Assembly: GCA_002778195.1 (NCBI GenBank)
Contig: PCDI01000001.1
Location: forward strand, 434,001 to 498,000
Direction: 5' to 3'
Source: Raffaelea ambrosiae
Lineage: Eukaryota; Ascomycota; Sordariomycetes; Ophiostomatales; Ophiostomataceae
Length of the DNA stretch: 64,000 bases
The translations under genes and the position numbers were made by a program. The stretch's first letter is position 1. Each line of letters opens with the position of its first letter. Positions 35,237-46,148 of the stretch are shown here, piece by piece. The notes below the pieces were generated by a model, which was not told where the DNA came from, ran no database searches, and saw only the letters and a program-made list of their open reading frames with translations.

Positions 35237-36007
35237 ATGGGTCTGTCCGAAGGTGACGTGATCAACCTAGTGGGCGTCTTGATTGCCATCCCCGCTACAG
35301 GTGCTGTTTTGTGGGCCATCATGACCAAAGCACACTGCTGCCGCTACTTTCGCCGGGCACGGGCTGCTGCGCAGCCCGTCCTCCCACTCTGGCAGCCAAT
35401 GCCGCACTTGCCAGCCTTGCCTGGGATTACTAACATGGGCTGGCAGCCGCCAGGCAGTCCACCTGCTCTCGGCCTGGTCGCTATGACTGCGCCTCCTATG
35501 ATAGCACCTCATCTCGTCGCATCCCCCACGAGCACAGGTGTGCCCTTTCCACCACCCCCCCCTGCTGCTGCTACCACTCCATGCCCTCCACTGCAGCAGA
35601 GTCCAGGTGTGTTCCAACGACTCTATGCAACCTGGTCCAGGCTCTTTGGCGGACGCCGGCATTACCCGCCTGCTGTGGAGTTGGTGCCCATCATCTCAGG
35701 CTGGGCATCGCGCAACAGGCCCCAATGCCAGTTCATCCAGGTTCTGCAAGAGGGCCAGACCATCGAGGAGGCACACCGGGCCTACGTGGAGCATATGAAC
35801 CACATGGCCTATCTGCACCAGATCTACCCCAGGAGCGGGGCAGACAATCCTCACGATGCATCTGGTGGCTATGACAGTCGCGGCGTATCAGGTTGCTGGG
35901 ATGATCAGGCTGACTACATGGCCAACGCAGACCCAACGGGCCGCTGGAGACATCCGTATCACAACCGTACCTTTAGCGGCAGGTCCATCGAGTCAACCGC
36001 GACTTGA
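35237..36007 (+). CDS. Hypothetical single-pass membrane protein
   Basis: An intronless frame of 256 residues. Residues about 9-31 form one hydrophobic helix (V-I-N-L-V-G-V-L-I-A-I-P), followed by a Cys/Arg-rich juxtamembrane part (H-C-C-R-Y-F-R-R) that could be palmitoylated and favours a cytosolic C-terminus. A Pro/Ala-rich linker with a run of seven prolines spans about 60-120. A more ordered region follows at about 125-200 with R-R-H-Y-P-P-A-V-E-L and a His/Tyr-rich stretch. I recognise no named family. The kinase-like relic lies 1.4 kb upstream. Coding status rests on length, composition and the plausible topology; an upstream exon is possible. Confidence 0.55.
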   Translation: MGLSEGDVINLVGVLIAIPATGAVLWAIMTKAHCCRYFRRARAAAQPVLPLWQPMPHLPALPGITNMGWQPPGSPPALGLVAMTAPPMIAPHLVASPTSTGVPFPPPPPAAATTPCPPLQQSPGVFQRLYATWSRLFGGRRHYPPAVELVPIISGWASRNRPQCQFIQVLQEGQTIEEAHRAYVEHMNHMAYLHQIYPRSGADNPHDASGGYDSRGVSGCWDDQADYMANADPTGRWRHPYHNRTFSGRSIESTAT

Positions 36008-37137
36008 TGGCGGTCGTGGGGAGGTAGGAGGTAGAGGGGGAAAAAAGGTGTGGGACGGGCAATACTTTTACATTGTGTCGACTAATTCTCTGGGTAGGAC
36101 CAGAGGCTTCAGGCCTCATTCGGTTTGTTCTTCCTACCCCAACGTTGGCTAACATACTACACGCACTGACGCGCTTACAACAGGTCACATGGATATGTAA
36201 GAACAGGAAACCGGCTGGCTGGACAAGCGAATGGATGAATTAATGGAGGATGGACTGACACCTGGAGGAAACCCACCACGTTCCGGCCACCACATCACAC
36301 TTACGACCCCACAGACACCAAACCACGACTATTGAAAACAAAGAAGCAAATATAAACTTCAGAGAGTCAAGAAAGTACTGCTTGAAATAAAATATTTTTT
36401 GTACAATAGCTGAATTTGGAGCAATGCGATGAATTTGATCAACCCCACCATATCTGCATCACCGTATGTACTATGAATCAACGCCCCTCCTTGGGGGGCC
36501 TGGATGTTCCATCCTAGCTGATCGTGGCGTCCATTGGCGTCCATTGGCGTCCTCTAAAATGCTCCGATCCCCTGATGTCCCCTGCCTCCGGCTGCTAGCG
36601 CGCCATTCCGCTGTCCAGATCGCGCTACCGTGGTTGTAACTGAATATTTTCATGTGGCTGGTGAGCTAGTTCCACAACATCCCCACTTGTTCCTGAAAAT
36701 CTTAGAACTTAGACCAATCAGACGCCATAATTATTTTAATCTACCAGCCACACCTTTTTTTGCGCCTCTACCGTCGTCGCAAGCGTCTGTCAATAGAGTT
36801 GCATTCCTTCAGCTGTCATTTCTGCATCCAAATCCCATCGCCAGCCTTCCGAATTTCCTCACATTCTGGCCACATCCGTAGGAATAAAAAGGACGATCCC
36901 CTGTCGGCTCATCCCATTTCCAGGTTTGTCTGTACCCTCCTCCTTACTCATTGAGCCACACACACACTCTCTCTCTCTGTCTTACAACTTTTCATTTACG
37001 TATTTCGTCTTCGTCTTTCGTTCAGTCTCACCATCGCAACATTCGCTCGCATAAGATACTTCTTAATACACCACACATAATACACCTACACTCACTCTCC
37101 TCTCTTCTCACTTCATATTCACTTTCCCACATCCAAG
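36008..37137. other. Intergenic region and promoter of the Ser/Thr-rich protein gene
   Basis: About 1.1 kb without a gene. GGCGTCCATT is repeated head-to-tail at 36526-36545 with a third partial copy. CT-repeat and CA-repeat DNA at 36957-36980 and a C/T-rich leader precede the ATG at 37138, as in strongly expressed fungal genes. Confidence 0.5.
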
Positions 37138-38127
37138 ATGCAGTTGCATCGGTTACCCACTCTGCTGGCTGCAGTTGCAGCCTTCTCCTCCATCGCCTCC
37201 TCCTTTCCCCTCTCCAACCAGAACCTGCCACCTCGCGCGGCGGCTCTGGAGCCAAGGGCAACTTACTCGGTGGTGAACGTTGATGGCGGCAGTGGGAGCA
37301 GCAGTGGTGGCAGCAGCGGCAGCAGCGGCGGCAGTGGAGACAACGGCGGCGGTTATACTGAGGCCACACCAGCACCCTCGACCGCTACCGTCGAGGTCAA
37401 GACGACTCTTCTGTCGACCCTCCCGGCATCCACCGCGACCATCACCAAGTCCTCGCCGACCGTGACCGACCACGAGACCAGCACCTTGGTGGTGGTGTCG
37501 ACCGAGCCCGCCTCGTCCACGACCGTCACCAAGATCTCCATTGTCGACGTTGACAGCGCCACGGCGACCACTACGGCGACCACCACGGCCACGCCGGCAA
37601 CAATCATCAAGACCGTGTCTGTCGAGATCTCAGAGACCGAGAGCTCAACCACGGCGACTGCCACGGCTTCTGCCACGACGTCTGCTACCGCTACTACGAC
37701 CAAGGCCACCGAGACGACTACGTCGCCTGCCGAGACCACAACCGCCACCACCTCCTCCTCCTCTACCTCTTCCACAGACACCACGCTACCCGCAACGGCA
37801 ACAACTACAAAATCTACCTCGTCCTCTTCCTCGAGCTCTTCAACAAGCTCATCCACAACATCCACTGGCACCCACACGGGCACTGCCACAACTGCCACGC
37901 CGACGACGCTGTCTACAGCCACACGGCTAAGCAGCACTGTTATCCTCTCGACGGGCGTGTCTACGGCCACAATCACCCGTGCCAGCACGTCGACTCGGAC
38001 CAGCACCGGCGTCAGCACCACCGCCACCACGGGGAGCAGCACAGTCACGACGCTCCTCAACGGCGGCCAGGTCCCGACCACCTTCCCATCATGGAACGGC
38101 ACTCTGCCACGCTTCCACCGTCTGTGA
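37138..38127 (+). CDS. Secreted Ser/Thr-rich (probable cell-surface) protein
   Basis: 329 residues, intronless. A signal peptide occupies about residues 1-22 (L-L-A-A-V-A-A-F-S-S-I-A-S-S). Then comes P-P-R with R-A-A-A-L-E-P-R, which may be a processing site, a Gly/Ser tract of about 30 residues, and about 230 residues made mainly of Thr, Ser, Ala and Val. Such composition implies dense O-mannosylation, as in fungal wall proteins and mucin-like adhesins. No clear GPI-anchor signal ends the protein (it stops at R-F-H-R-L), so it may be shed or linked otherwise. There is no catalytic domain. Low complexity makes orthology hard to call. Confidence 0.75.
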   Translation: MQLHRLPTLLAAVAAFSSIASSFPLSNQNLPPRAAALEPRATYSVVNVDGGSGSSSGGSSGSSGGSGDNGGGYTEATPAPSTATVEVKTTLLSTLPASTATITKSSPTVTDHETSTLVVVSTEPASSTTVTKISIVDVDSATATTTATTTATPATIIKTVSVEISETESSTTATATASATTSATATTTKATETTTSPAETTTATTSSSSTSSTDTTLPATATTTKSTSSSSSSSSTSSSTTSTGTHTGTATTATPTTLSTATRLSSTVILSTGVSTATITRASTSTRTSTGVSTTATTGSSTVTTLLNGGQVPTTFPSWNGTLPRFHRL

Positions 38128-39261
38128 GATACAGCGGTGTTTTTTTTGTATCCTTCTCATTCTTTCACTCCTTGACGACATTTCTTTGCACATATATTTT
38201 TTCTCGCATATACCACATTTTATGACGCCCTCCTAATGGATAATCATGTATTACTACTTCTGAAAGAACAAGCGTTTTTTTTTCTCTGTTTCGGTCTTTT
38301 TTTCCTTCTCACATCTTATTATTTTTCACAGTCTGTATACATAGAGCCAGACACATGGAAAGACTTGGGGTGCATTCACAACTGTACATATGGAATATTT
38401 TTGTGGTCCTGACAGGATCGAGAAGAGCGGCACAATAGAAACGGAAAGGAAAACACATTCCAAGTGCTGGACGTGTTGCCCAAGTGGGATGCACATAATC
38501 TTACTTTTTAGGGAAAGAGATATAGCCAAAAAAAAAAAAAAAATTAGAAAATATCTATTCGATTCAATTCCATTAGAAGCAGATTCAAACCACGGTGACC
38601 AAAGAAAATCCCCCCCAAAACAAGACACGACCAAATCCCGATTTGACTTCTGTTGCGTTATCGACATTATCGTCGTCATCAGCGCGAGGCTCGCTTACAG
38701 CCAACCGAAATAACAGGTGACCGGACTTTTCCCATAAACGCCGGTCGACCAATCTCCTTTCAAACTCCATCCGTGACCCACAACTTGCCGTCGTCACTAA
38801 CACGCCAGAGCTTAATAGGGTGCCAGGGAAAACTCCGGTCTCCTCTCTGCAATGCCAGTTGTACGAACAATCTACCAAATTTGGTACGCAGGCCCGGGAT
38901 TTTTGTCTAGAATTTTCTGTTTCTTCCTGATTCACCCCTTTCTGTGGCGCCCGGTAAAAGGATGGCTCCCCTTTTTCACGTACATAGACGGTAGGGCCTG
39001 GCTGTCTTCTTTATTCCTCCTTCCTTGTTTCCATGGCGTGGAAAGGATTTCAATTGCCGCCGAATCCCGATTCTCACTTTTGTTATACATACCAGTTATA
39101 CCGAGAGCCTCTTGTCTCTTGGCAGAACTGCTCCTTCTAAATTGCGTTCCCGGATATTCACGTTTTATCAACTTGTGCTTCTACCAAGGGGGCATTGATC
39201 GGATCGTTTCCCCTTTTAACCTTTCTTATTATCTTACACTGCACACGCTCACACGAAACAG
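38128..39261. other. Intergenic region before the MFS efflux gene
   Basis: About 1.1 kb. It has T runs (38140, 38277-38286, 38298) probably within the 3' end of the preceding gene and an A run at 38528-38542. A C/T-rich stretch is found at 39000-39260 ahead of the next ATG. No gene seen. Confidence 0.45.
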
Positions 39262-41746
39262 ATGGCTGCAATTGCACAGTCAGCTGAACAAGACGTTGGG
39301 ATGGGCCAGAATCAGCGTACCAGCCTTGCCAGCCCTGCCAAGCATTCTGGTTCCACCAAGTCAGAAAGTCTAGACGCAAAACCATGTGCTACTGAAGATG
39401 ACGAGATCGGTGACTCTGGTCCATCCAGCAGCGACAACGACGTTCTACGAGAAAACGAGAACGACAAGGACAACCTGGCCAAGGCGACTACGGAGACACA
39501 GACGCCAGGCGAGCCCCAGTACATGGAAGGCTGGCCCTTTTACATTCTCTTCTTCACGCTGATCTTATCCGGTCTTTTGTCTGCACTCAATGCCTCCATG
39601 TTGGCTACGGTATGTCTCAACAACAGTCGCCTATTGGCGATTCTTTGCCAGCATCGTTTACTGACAGCAGGCAACTAGGCCACGCCCTCCATCACGAACT
39701 CGTTCCATTCATTAAAGGATATTGGCTGGTATGGATCCAGCTATCTCATCGCCAAGTACGTGTATCTGCCCTTCTCTATTTAAAAGTGCCTTGATGTGGT
39801 TGGGAAAACTTCTGACTGTGCCCAACGTATACAGCTGTGCCATGATGCCTCTGACTGGCAAACTCTTCTCCTTGTTTTCCATGAAGGTGAGTGCGGCATT
39901 CGAGTCTCTCTTATTGTGACTGGGCACGATTGCCTCTGACCGGCCCGGTGACTTCAGTGGACATACGTCTGGTTTATTGCCATCTTCGAGCTTGGAACCC
40001 TCATCGCCGCCGTCTCTGTCAACTCGCCCATGCTTATTGTCGGTCGCGCAATCTGCGGCATTGGTGGCTCCGGTATCATGACCGGCGCAACGGGCGTCAT
40101 TTCGATAGTTCGTCCACTGGATAAACGTCCACTCCTCATTGGCATCATCATGGGCTGCATTGCCCTCGGTCAGGTGGCTGGTCCTTTGATGGGCGGTGCT
40201 TTGGCCGAGGTGACTTGGAGATGGATCTTCTACGTGTGAGTGCGAGAAGATAAGAATGACAAGAAATTATAATGGAGAAAAAAATTGAAGAAAAAATTGA
40301 AGACACAAACCTGGATGGCAGGAAGAGGAATTACCCGACTAACTTTGCTCTCTTGTTTCTAGTAATCTCCCCCTTGGCGCTATCGACATGGCTCTCTTTG
40401 CCTTTGTCGCCCGTATCCCTCCACGAAACAACCCTGTTACCCCCGCCTCCACGCGCGAGGCCGCCGCCATTGCGCAACTTCCCCGGAGCCGGCGCTGGCT
40501 CGCCCGGCTCCGCCGCCGACTGGACAAGATTGACTTTGTCGGATTTGTCCTCTTTGCCAGTGCCTGTGCCGTGCTTCTCATGGGCCTCGAATATGGCGGC
40601 ACAACGTACAGCTGGAACTCGTCCGTGGTCATTGGCCTCATCTGTGGCGGCAGTGCCCTGTTCGGCGTCTGGGGCGTGTGGTCGTACCACCAAGGCGACC
40701 GGGCGCTGTTGCCCTTCAGACTGATCACACAGAGTCGCATCAACGTATTCTGTGGCATCGTGTCATTCACACAGTCGGGCGCTGTGTTCATTCTGACCTA
40801 CTACCTTCCAATTTGGTTCCAGGGCATCAAGGGCTCGTCACCTATCATGAGCGGTGTCATGCTACTGCCCACAATTATTTCGCAGCTTGTGGCAGCCGTC
40901 CCTTGCGGATGGATTGGTGAGTGTTGGGCTGCAACTTGTGTTTGTTCCTACTGTCTTTTGTTAGGGGGATATCACTGACACGATTATAGTCCAGAAAACA
41001 GGATACTACCTGCCGGAAATCATCATTGGGAATGGTTTGGTTGCGATTGCCTCCGGTCTTTTCACAACATTCGTCCCGAGTACGACCAGCGGACGGTGGA
41101 TTGGCTTCCAGGTTCTCGGCGGCTTCGGCCGCGGTATGGTCTTACAGCTGGTTTGTTCATTTCTTCTGCTCCGAGTTGCTGCCTTCTATTCTTCTTAATA
41201 CTAATACCGCATTTATAGCTTGTGACAGTTATCCAAGCTAGCGTCCCCCAGAAAGACATCCCACTCGGCATCAGCTATGTCATGTTTTGCCAATACTTTG
41301 GTGGTGCCCTCTTCATCTGTGCCGCCCGAACCATACTCACCTCAACACTTCCCAAACGACTGGCCCAATACGCACCCAATGTCAATCCATTGACCGTCAT
41401 CAATACGGGTGTGACAGACTTCCGTAGAGTCATCCCAGCCGCCGAGCTTCCTGGTGTTCTCTATGCCTACGACAAGGCGCTGGTCGATGTTTGGGTACGC
41501 TACCACTCCGTCACGTATCCCTTTAATTTTACTTTCTTGTATTTTGTGCGTATGTGCTTCAGCTGCTAACAGAGTATCAAGTATCTTCAACTCGCTCTAG
41601 TCTGTGTGGCTTTCTCCTGCTGTTTCTTCCTCGGATGGAAAGACATTCGTAAGAAGCCCGACGCGAAAATCGCAACAGAAAAGTCTGATATAGAGACGGG
41701 AACCAAACAAGGCGACAATGAGAAAGGCGAGTCAGTACCAAAGTGA
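39262..41746 (+). CDS. MFS multidrug/toxin efflux transporter, 14-helix type (DHA2)
   Basis: Eight exons (39262-39609, 39679-39755, 39835-39886, 39958-40235, 40363-40916, 40990-41150, 41219-41494, 41573-41746) give 639 residues. About 90 acidic, Ser-rich cytosolic residues come first, then about 14 hydrophobic helices and a charged tail. Family marks are N-C-A across the second junction, P-L-T-G-K-L, G-R-A-I-C-G-I-G-G-S-G in helix 4 and G-P-L-M-G-G-A-L in helix 5. The last is the antiporter motif C found only in proton-driven exporters. A-W-x-W-R-W-I-F-Y-V-N-L-P-type sequence follows. Close families include the aflatoxin-type and azole efflux pumps. No biosynthetic core enzyme lies nearby, so its cargo may be general xenobiotics. 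All splice sites are GT-AG. Confidence 0.9.
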
Positions 41747-42230
41747 AGAAGCATAAGACAGTCTTTCCATCAACGCAATGAGTCTACATACATCCGCCAC
41801 ATACACGTAATAGCATACCATAGAGTTAGTAAAGGGGTGATGGGGCAGTGGTGAGAATGACTTCCGTCGTTCACGTTCACATTCATAATTCATTTCTGTT
41901 TTGGAGGAATAAGTAAATCCCATTCGTCTTATAGAAATATAAAAACAAATCTTAGCTTGTAGTGAAAGAAAAATGAGAAAAAAAAGCATCTCGCCAACTG
42001 TCCTTGACGAATGAAGCATATGTGAAAAAAAAAAAAAAACACAGACTGAAGTCGTCTTCGGTCCGAAAACGCCACCAGGGGACGACACAAAGGCACCTCT
42101 GGGCAGAGGAGGCAATTGGGCAGGCAGGACTGGGCAAATCACGCGGCAGAGACAAGATGAGCACACTGCCGAGACAGGCGGGTGCAGAGACACTGGTGGC
42201 GACAGGAGGCGGCGGCGGCGGCGAGCTCAC
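41747..42230. other. Intergenic region between convergent genes
   Basis: About 480 bases between the efflux gene and the minus-strand coiled-coil gene. It has an A run at 42027-42040 and a GGC repeat at 42208-42222, just outside the coiled-coil frame. No gene seen. Confidence 0.45.
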
Positions 42231-42800
42231 TTACTCCTGGTCGTCCAAGTCCATGGACGCCGCGAAGTGCTCGGCGACGTGGTCACTCTCGCCATGCTCC
42301 GCTTCCTCCTGGCGGCGGCGCCGACGGCCCTCGGCGGCGGCGCTCAGGCGTTCGGCCGCGGTCTGTTGGAGGACGAGCGCCTGGACTTGCCGTCCGATCT
42401 CCCGGTCTCGGGCCGCCATGGCCTCTGCGCACTGCCGGAAGCGGCGTTCCTCCTGTCGGAGGATGGCAAAGCGCTCCGACTCGGGGCGGTCGCGAAGCTG
42501 AGCCAGACGCCGCATGTAATGCTCGATGCGGGCCTCGAGCAGCCAGTCCTCAGGCGGATGGTCACGGCGCTGGCGCTGGATCTGATCCCGGAGGCGCTGA
42601 AGCTCCTCCACGGCCGTCTGGTTGGTTTGAGTATCTGGCTGTGGCATAGGCTGCTGCAGCATCTGAGCGGGACAGAGGGAAGCAGCAGGGCCGTTTCCTC
42701 GTGGCGGGATGGGGATGGGGGCCGCGTGGGGGGTCGAAGGGGAAACAGAAGGGAACGAGGGACGGGGGCCCTCGTTCTTGGTAGACTCTTCGGAGTCCAT
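42231..42800 (-). CDS. Hypothetical coiled-coil protein rich in Arg, Glu and Gln
   Basis: An uninterrupted frame of 189 residues. The first about 50 are Pro/Ser-rich and disordered. From about residue 60 to 175 the sequence is almost all Glu, Gln, Arg, Leu and Ala with heptad-like spacing (E-E-L-Q-R-L-R-D-Q-I), predicting a long helix or coiled coil. The end is acidic (S-M-D-L-D-D-Q-E). There is no known domain. A 232-codon frame runs on the opposite strand over the same DNA, but its composition is less protein-like and I take it as a shadow. The long AG-rich stretch upstream (42801-43050) could be a leader. Coding status is likely but not certain. Confidence 0.5.
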   Translation of the reverse strand: MDSEESTKNEGPRPSFPSVSPSTPHAAPIPIPPRGNGPAASLCPAQMLQQPMPQPDTQTNQTAVEELQRLRDQIQRQRRDHPPEDWLLEARIEHYMRRLAQLRDRPESERFAILRQEERRFRQCAEAMAARDREIGRQVQALVLQQTAAERLSAAAEGRRRRRQEEAEHGESDHVAEHFAASMDLDDQE

Positions 42801-44583
42801 CTAGGTTCGTACCAAGGTCAGCATCTGAGTATTTCAACATTATCCATCGAAGACTTTGAAGGAGGACTGAATTATGCTCACTCTTTCGTCTCAGTTCTTG
42901 GCGGGCTTGAAGACGGAGAAGACGTTGAGAGGAGTTTGAAGTCACTCAAACCTCGTCGAAACTAGATCGTACGCCTTCTGCAAGCAAAATAGAATCGACA
43001 GCAGCAAGTGAAGAAAATCGAATCGTGCCTGGGAGGACCTCAGGCTTGAGGCTTTCTCAGAGAAAAATTAAAGTCACCGGCCGGAGTCCGGTGACAGAGA
43101 GAAGACAGAGGACTTGTGGTAGTTGGGAGCGTATTGAAGAGGCAAAATACACAGAGAAACGAAAGAGAGAGTTAACTTCTGTGAACGTGTTGAGAAAAAA
43201 TGAAGACGACTGGGTAATAAGGTGAAGGTGAAATTTTTGAAGGCAGGCAAGGTGAGCAGGACTTGAAAAGAGACCACGGGAGGGGAGCAAACATTGCGAA
43301 GGCGTGTTTCAGAGCAAGTCTTGTCTCCGAAGCTGTCAGGACGTCATTGTTACCTGTTACGGAAGGAGTAACCCGCTTGACTGTGACCAGAGATCTCGTC
43401 CCCGAGCAGCTGTGGGCTGGGGAGGTCGGCGTATAGTTGAGACCCGCAGGTGCAACGGCCCGGCTGGCCTGCAGGACTCTGGCGTGGGTTCCGCTTGGTA
43501 GCGCCATGGGAGGGTGTGGTTTTGAAGAGCGACCGTGCCTAACCGACAAGAGACAGGGACCGGGCTGTCAGATACAGACGGCTGTGGGGCAGTGAACTAG
43601 TGAACTAGTTACATACTATGTAGTATTGACAAATTCCCCCTTGGCAGCGTTCGTAACGGGATATACTCGTACTTAGTAAAGCCTGGTCAACACCGCCTTT
43701 TCAGCCCCACGTGTTTTTATAAAAAAAGACAAGAAAGGCTAGGCGAGGCTGCAAAGCTGCTACTCGTATATAGTACATAGTATATAGCTTGTAGGCATTA
43801 GCCAATGCCTTATCCCTTCACCGCAACGACGGCATCGTATATTCATTTCACCCGTCCTCCTTAAAATCACGGTGGCTTGCAGCAAGGGCGAGCATAAGAC
43901 TTATAGTAGCAAATGCGCGCCGCCCCCCCTCCTCCCTCCCAGATCAGCTGGTTTGAAACTGTTAGAAGTAAGATATGATAGTTGCATTAAGCACCGTATA
44001 GGGTTAGACTGACTACTGGAAGAAAAGGAGGTTGAGTTGTAGGTTGAAAGTCTAGATACATAGGGGCAAACACGGAGGAGCTTTTATATGTAGAAATAAA
44101 TGGGGCCTAGTGCTCAGCCAGCCAATCAGCGCAGCGTGTGCACGTGAGTGCACCGTGGCGCAAACACTTGCCAACCGAACCCTGCAGCATGTACGAGTAA
44201 GTCGTTAGAAGGGGCTTAAAAAATTTAACCCAAAAAAACGGGGCCTTGGCACGAGTATTCGTAGTGATAAAGTAGGTTGCCCACACCCCTCCTCCGGGGA
44301 GCCCGCTCTTCCCGGCCGCGAAAGCGTAATTTCCACTGCATACGTGCTAATAGTAGTTAGTGTTCTACTATGTAGACATACCGCGCACGTCGTGTTTTGA
44401 CATGATGGCCGGCCGGTGTGAGCACCCCGCTCTTTCTCTCTCCCTTTGCTTCTAAAATCTGACAGTGAGGCTTTTTGCCCATTGTATCCTGATAGAGGTA
44501 CGGCGCAGAATCCTGCAGGACCGTCAGCTTTTTTCTCCAATTGCCTTTCCCCGCCGACTGTCGGAAGAGATTGATCTGCAAGG
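42801..44583. other. 1.8-kb intergenic region
   Basis: No gene supported. At about 43593-43608 ACTAGTGAACTAGT-type repeats occur, and at 43756-43790 there are alternating TATATAGTACATAGTATATAG sequences. A possible 5' leader with TCTCTCTCTCCC ahead of the methyltransferase lies at about 44430-44450. I see no tRNA or mobile element. Confidence 0.4.
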
Positions 44584-46148
44584 ATGACGATCACCAAAGA
44601 TGCCCCGGCCGCCCCTCCCGCGGGCCAAGCGTCAGCTTTCGAGACTCCACCAGAGGCGATCGCAACCGACGACGAGCACATTGTGGTAGAAGACGATGTG
44701 GGTTTCTGAATGGGATGCGACCCTATTCGACGTATCCGGCCGAGGTTGCTGTGCTAACTCTCGTTTTGTCCCAGCTGGACGACTCCGAATCAGTTGGCAG
44801 TGAAACGTACGTCGCGCAATGGACAGAGGATGGCCCGACAATGCGACAATGTCAACCGTATTGCTAACACCCAGGCGTAGATCGTCCTATACATCATCGC
44901 TTGCCTCCAGCATTGTCAACTACCCAGTCGAATATGGGCGTCGATTTCATGCATATCAGCACGGCCGTGAGTAGCCAAGAGCGCGACTCTGTCCCGCGGA
45001 CAGTTGCAACATCCTCGGCTTCTAACGTAGACTGCAGGCTATACAAGACCGAACGACGAGGTAGTTTGTGTTGGGCAAAAAAGGCAAATGCAAATAGGAG
45101 CTAATGCCGCGGCAGATGGAAATGGCACGCCTCACGATGGTCCATCAGATGGTGACATCCGCCATTGGCGGGTTATATCTGGCCCCGATTGATAAAGAAA
45201 AGGAGCAGCGCATCCTCGACATTGGCACTGGTCCAGGCATCTGTAGGTAACCATGATGAGCGCCGTATGGCAATTCAGTGTTCTGGCTGACAGTCTGTCC
45301 AGGGGCAGTTGAGGTGGCCGATTTGTTCCCAACCTCGACGGCAGGTGCTCCTCTGTGTTTTGTAACGACAAGGCGTCTTGGCTGACCCCCGATGTGCTCC
45401 TCAGATCATTGGAAACGACCTCAGTGCCAACATGCCTGCCTTTGTTCCGCCGAACGTCAAGTTTGAGGTGGACGATGTCGAGAGCGAATGGGTCCACGAC
45501 GACAGGTTTACCTTTATTTTTTCGCGCTACATGGCCGCCAGTATTGGTAACTGGCCAAAGCTGATCAACACCTTTTACGAGTATGATCGCTGTTCCGAGC
45601 GAAGTCAATGTCCTACGGCTAATTGGTGTCTTTGCTCCAAGAAACCTTGTGCCGGGCGGCTGGGTCGAACTCCAAGATTTCGACCTCGAATACTATTCCG
45701 AAGACGGCAGCTTGAATGAGGAGACCGCCCTGGGATATTGGATCAAGATTGTCTTTGGTGCTGTGCGGCAGCTGGGACGCGACCCCAATCCGGGCCGGCA
45801 GCTGGCGTCGTGGGCTAAGAGCGCCGGTTTTACCAATATTGTCCATAAGCGCTACCGACTGCCAGTGGGCACCTGGGCCAAAGATCCTGCTCTCAAGGAG
45901 ATTGGGCTGCTGAACTACATGCAGATAACCCAGGGCATAGAAGGTCTCTCGCAGCGTCTCTTTACCCAAGTGCTCCAGTGGAAGCACGAGGACATGGTCG
46001 AGCTCGTGAAGAAAGCACGCCAGGATCTGTCCAGCCCAAACATCCACTCTATTCTGGATTTGTATGTACACCATCTCCACTTTTTTTTTAGGAAGTATTG
46101 ATAATTGACGCATACAGGCACGTTGTGTACGGCCAAAAGCCCGAGTAG
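44584..46148 (+). CDS. LaeA-like SAM-dependent methyltransferase, copy 2
   Basis: Nine exons (44584-44697, 44775-44806, 44881-44966, 45038-45060, 45116-45242, 45303-45340, 45405-45580, 45642-46061, 46118-46148) give 348 residues. Layout matches copy 1 at 14275: acidic start (V-V-E-D-D), Y-G-R-R-F-H-A-Y, R-P-N-D-E, motif I I-L-D-I-G-T-G-P-G-I-W, then G-N-D-L-S-A-N and V-D-D-V-E-S-E-W, and the ending V-V-Y-G-Q-K-P-E. Several introns fall at identical sites and phases. The short E-Q-N-R-L exon of copy 1 has no counterpart. To keep the S-T-I-I-G-N-D frame the sixth intron must start with GC at 45341. An acceptor at 44874 would add two arginines. Role in secondary-metabolite or developmental control is inferred from the family. 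Confidence 0.82.

Noticed and set aside
42267..42965. A 232-codon plus-strand frame over the coiled-coil gene
   Set aside because: The minus-strand product has a consistent heptad-like composition, while this one reads as mixed shadow sequence. Not fully excluded.
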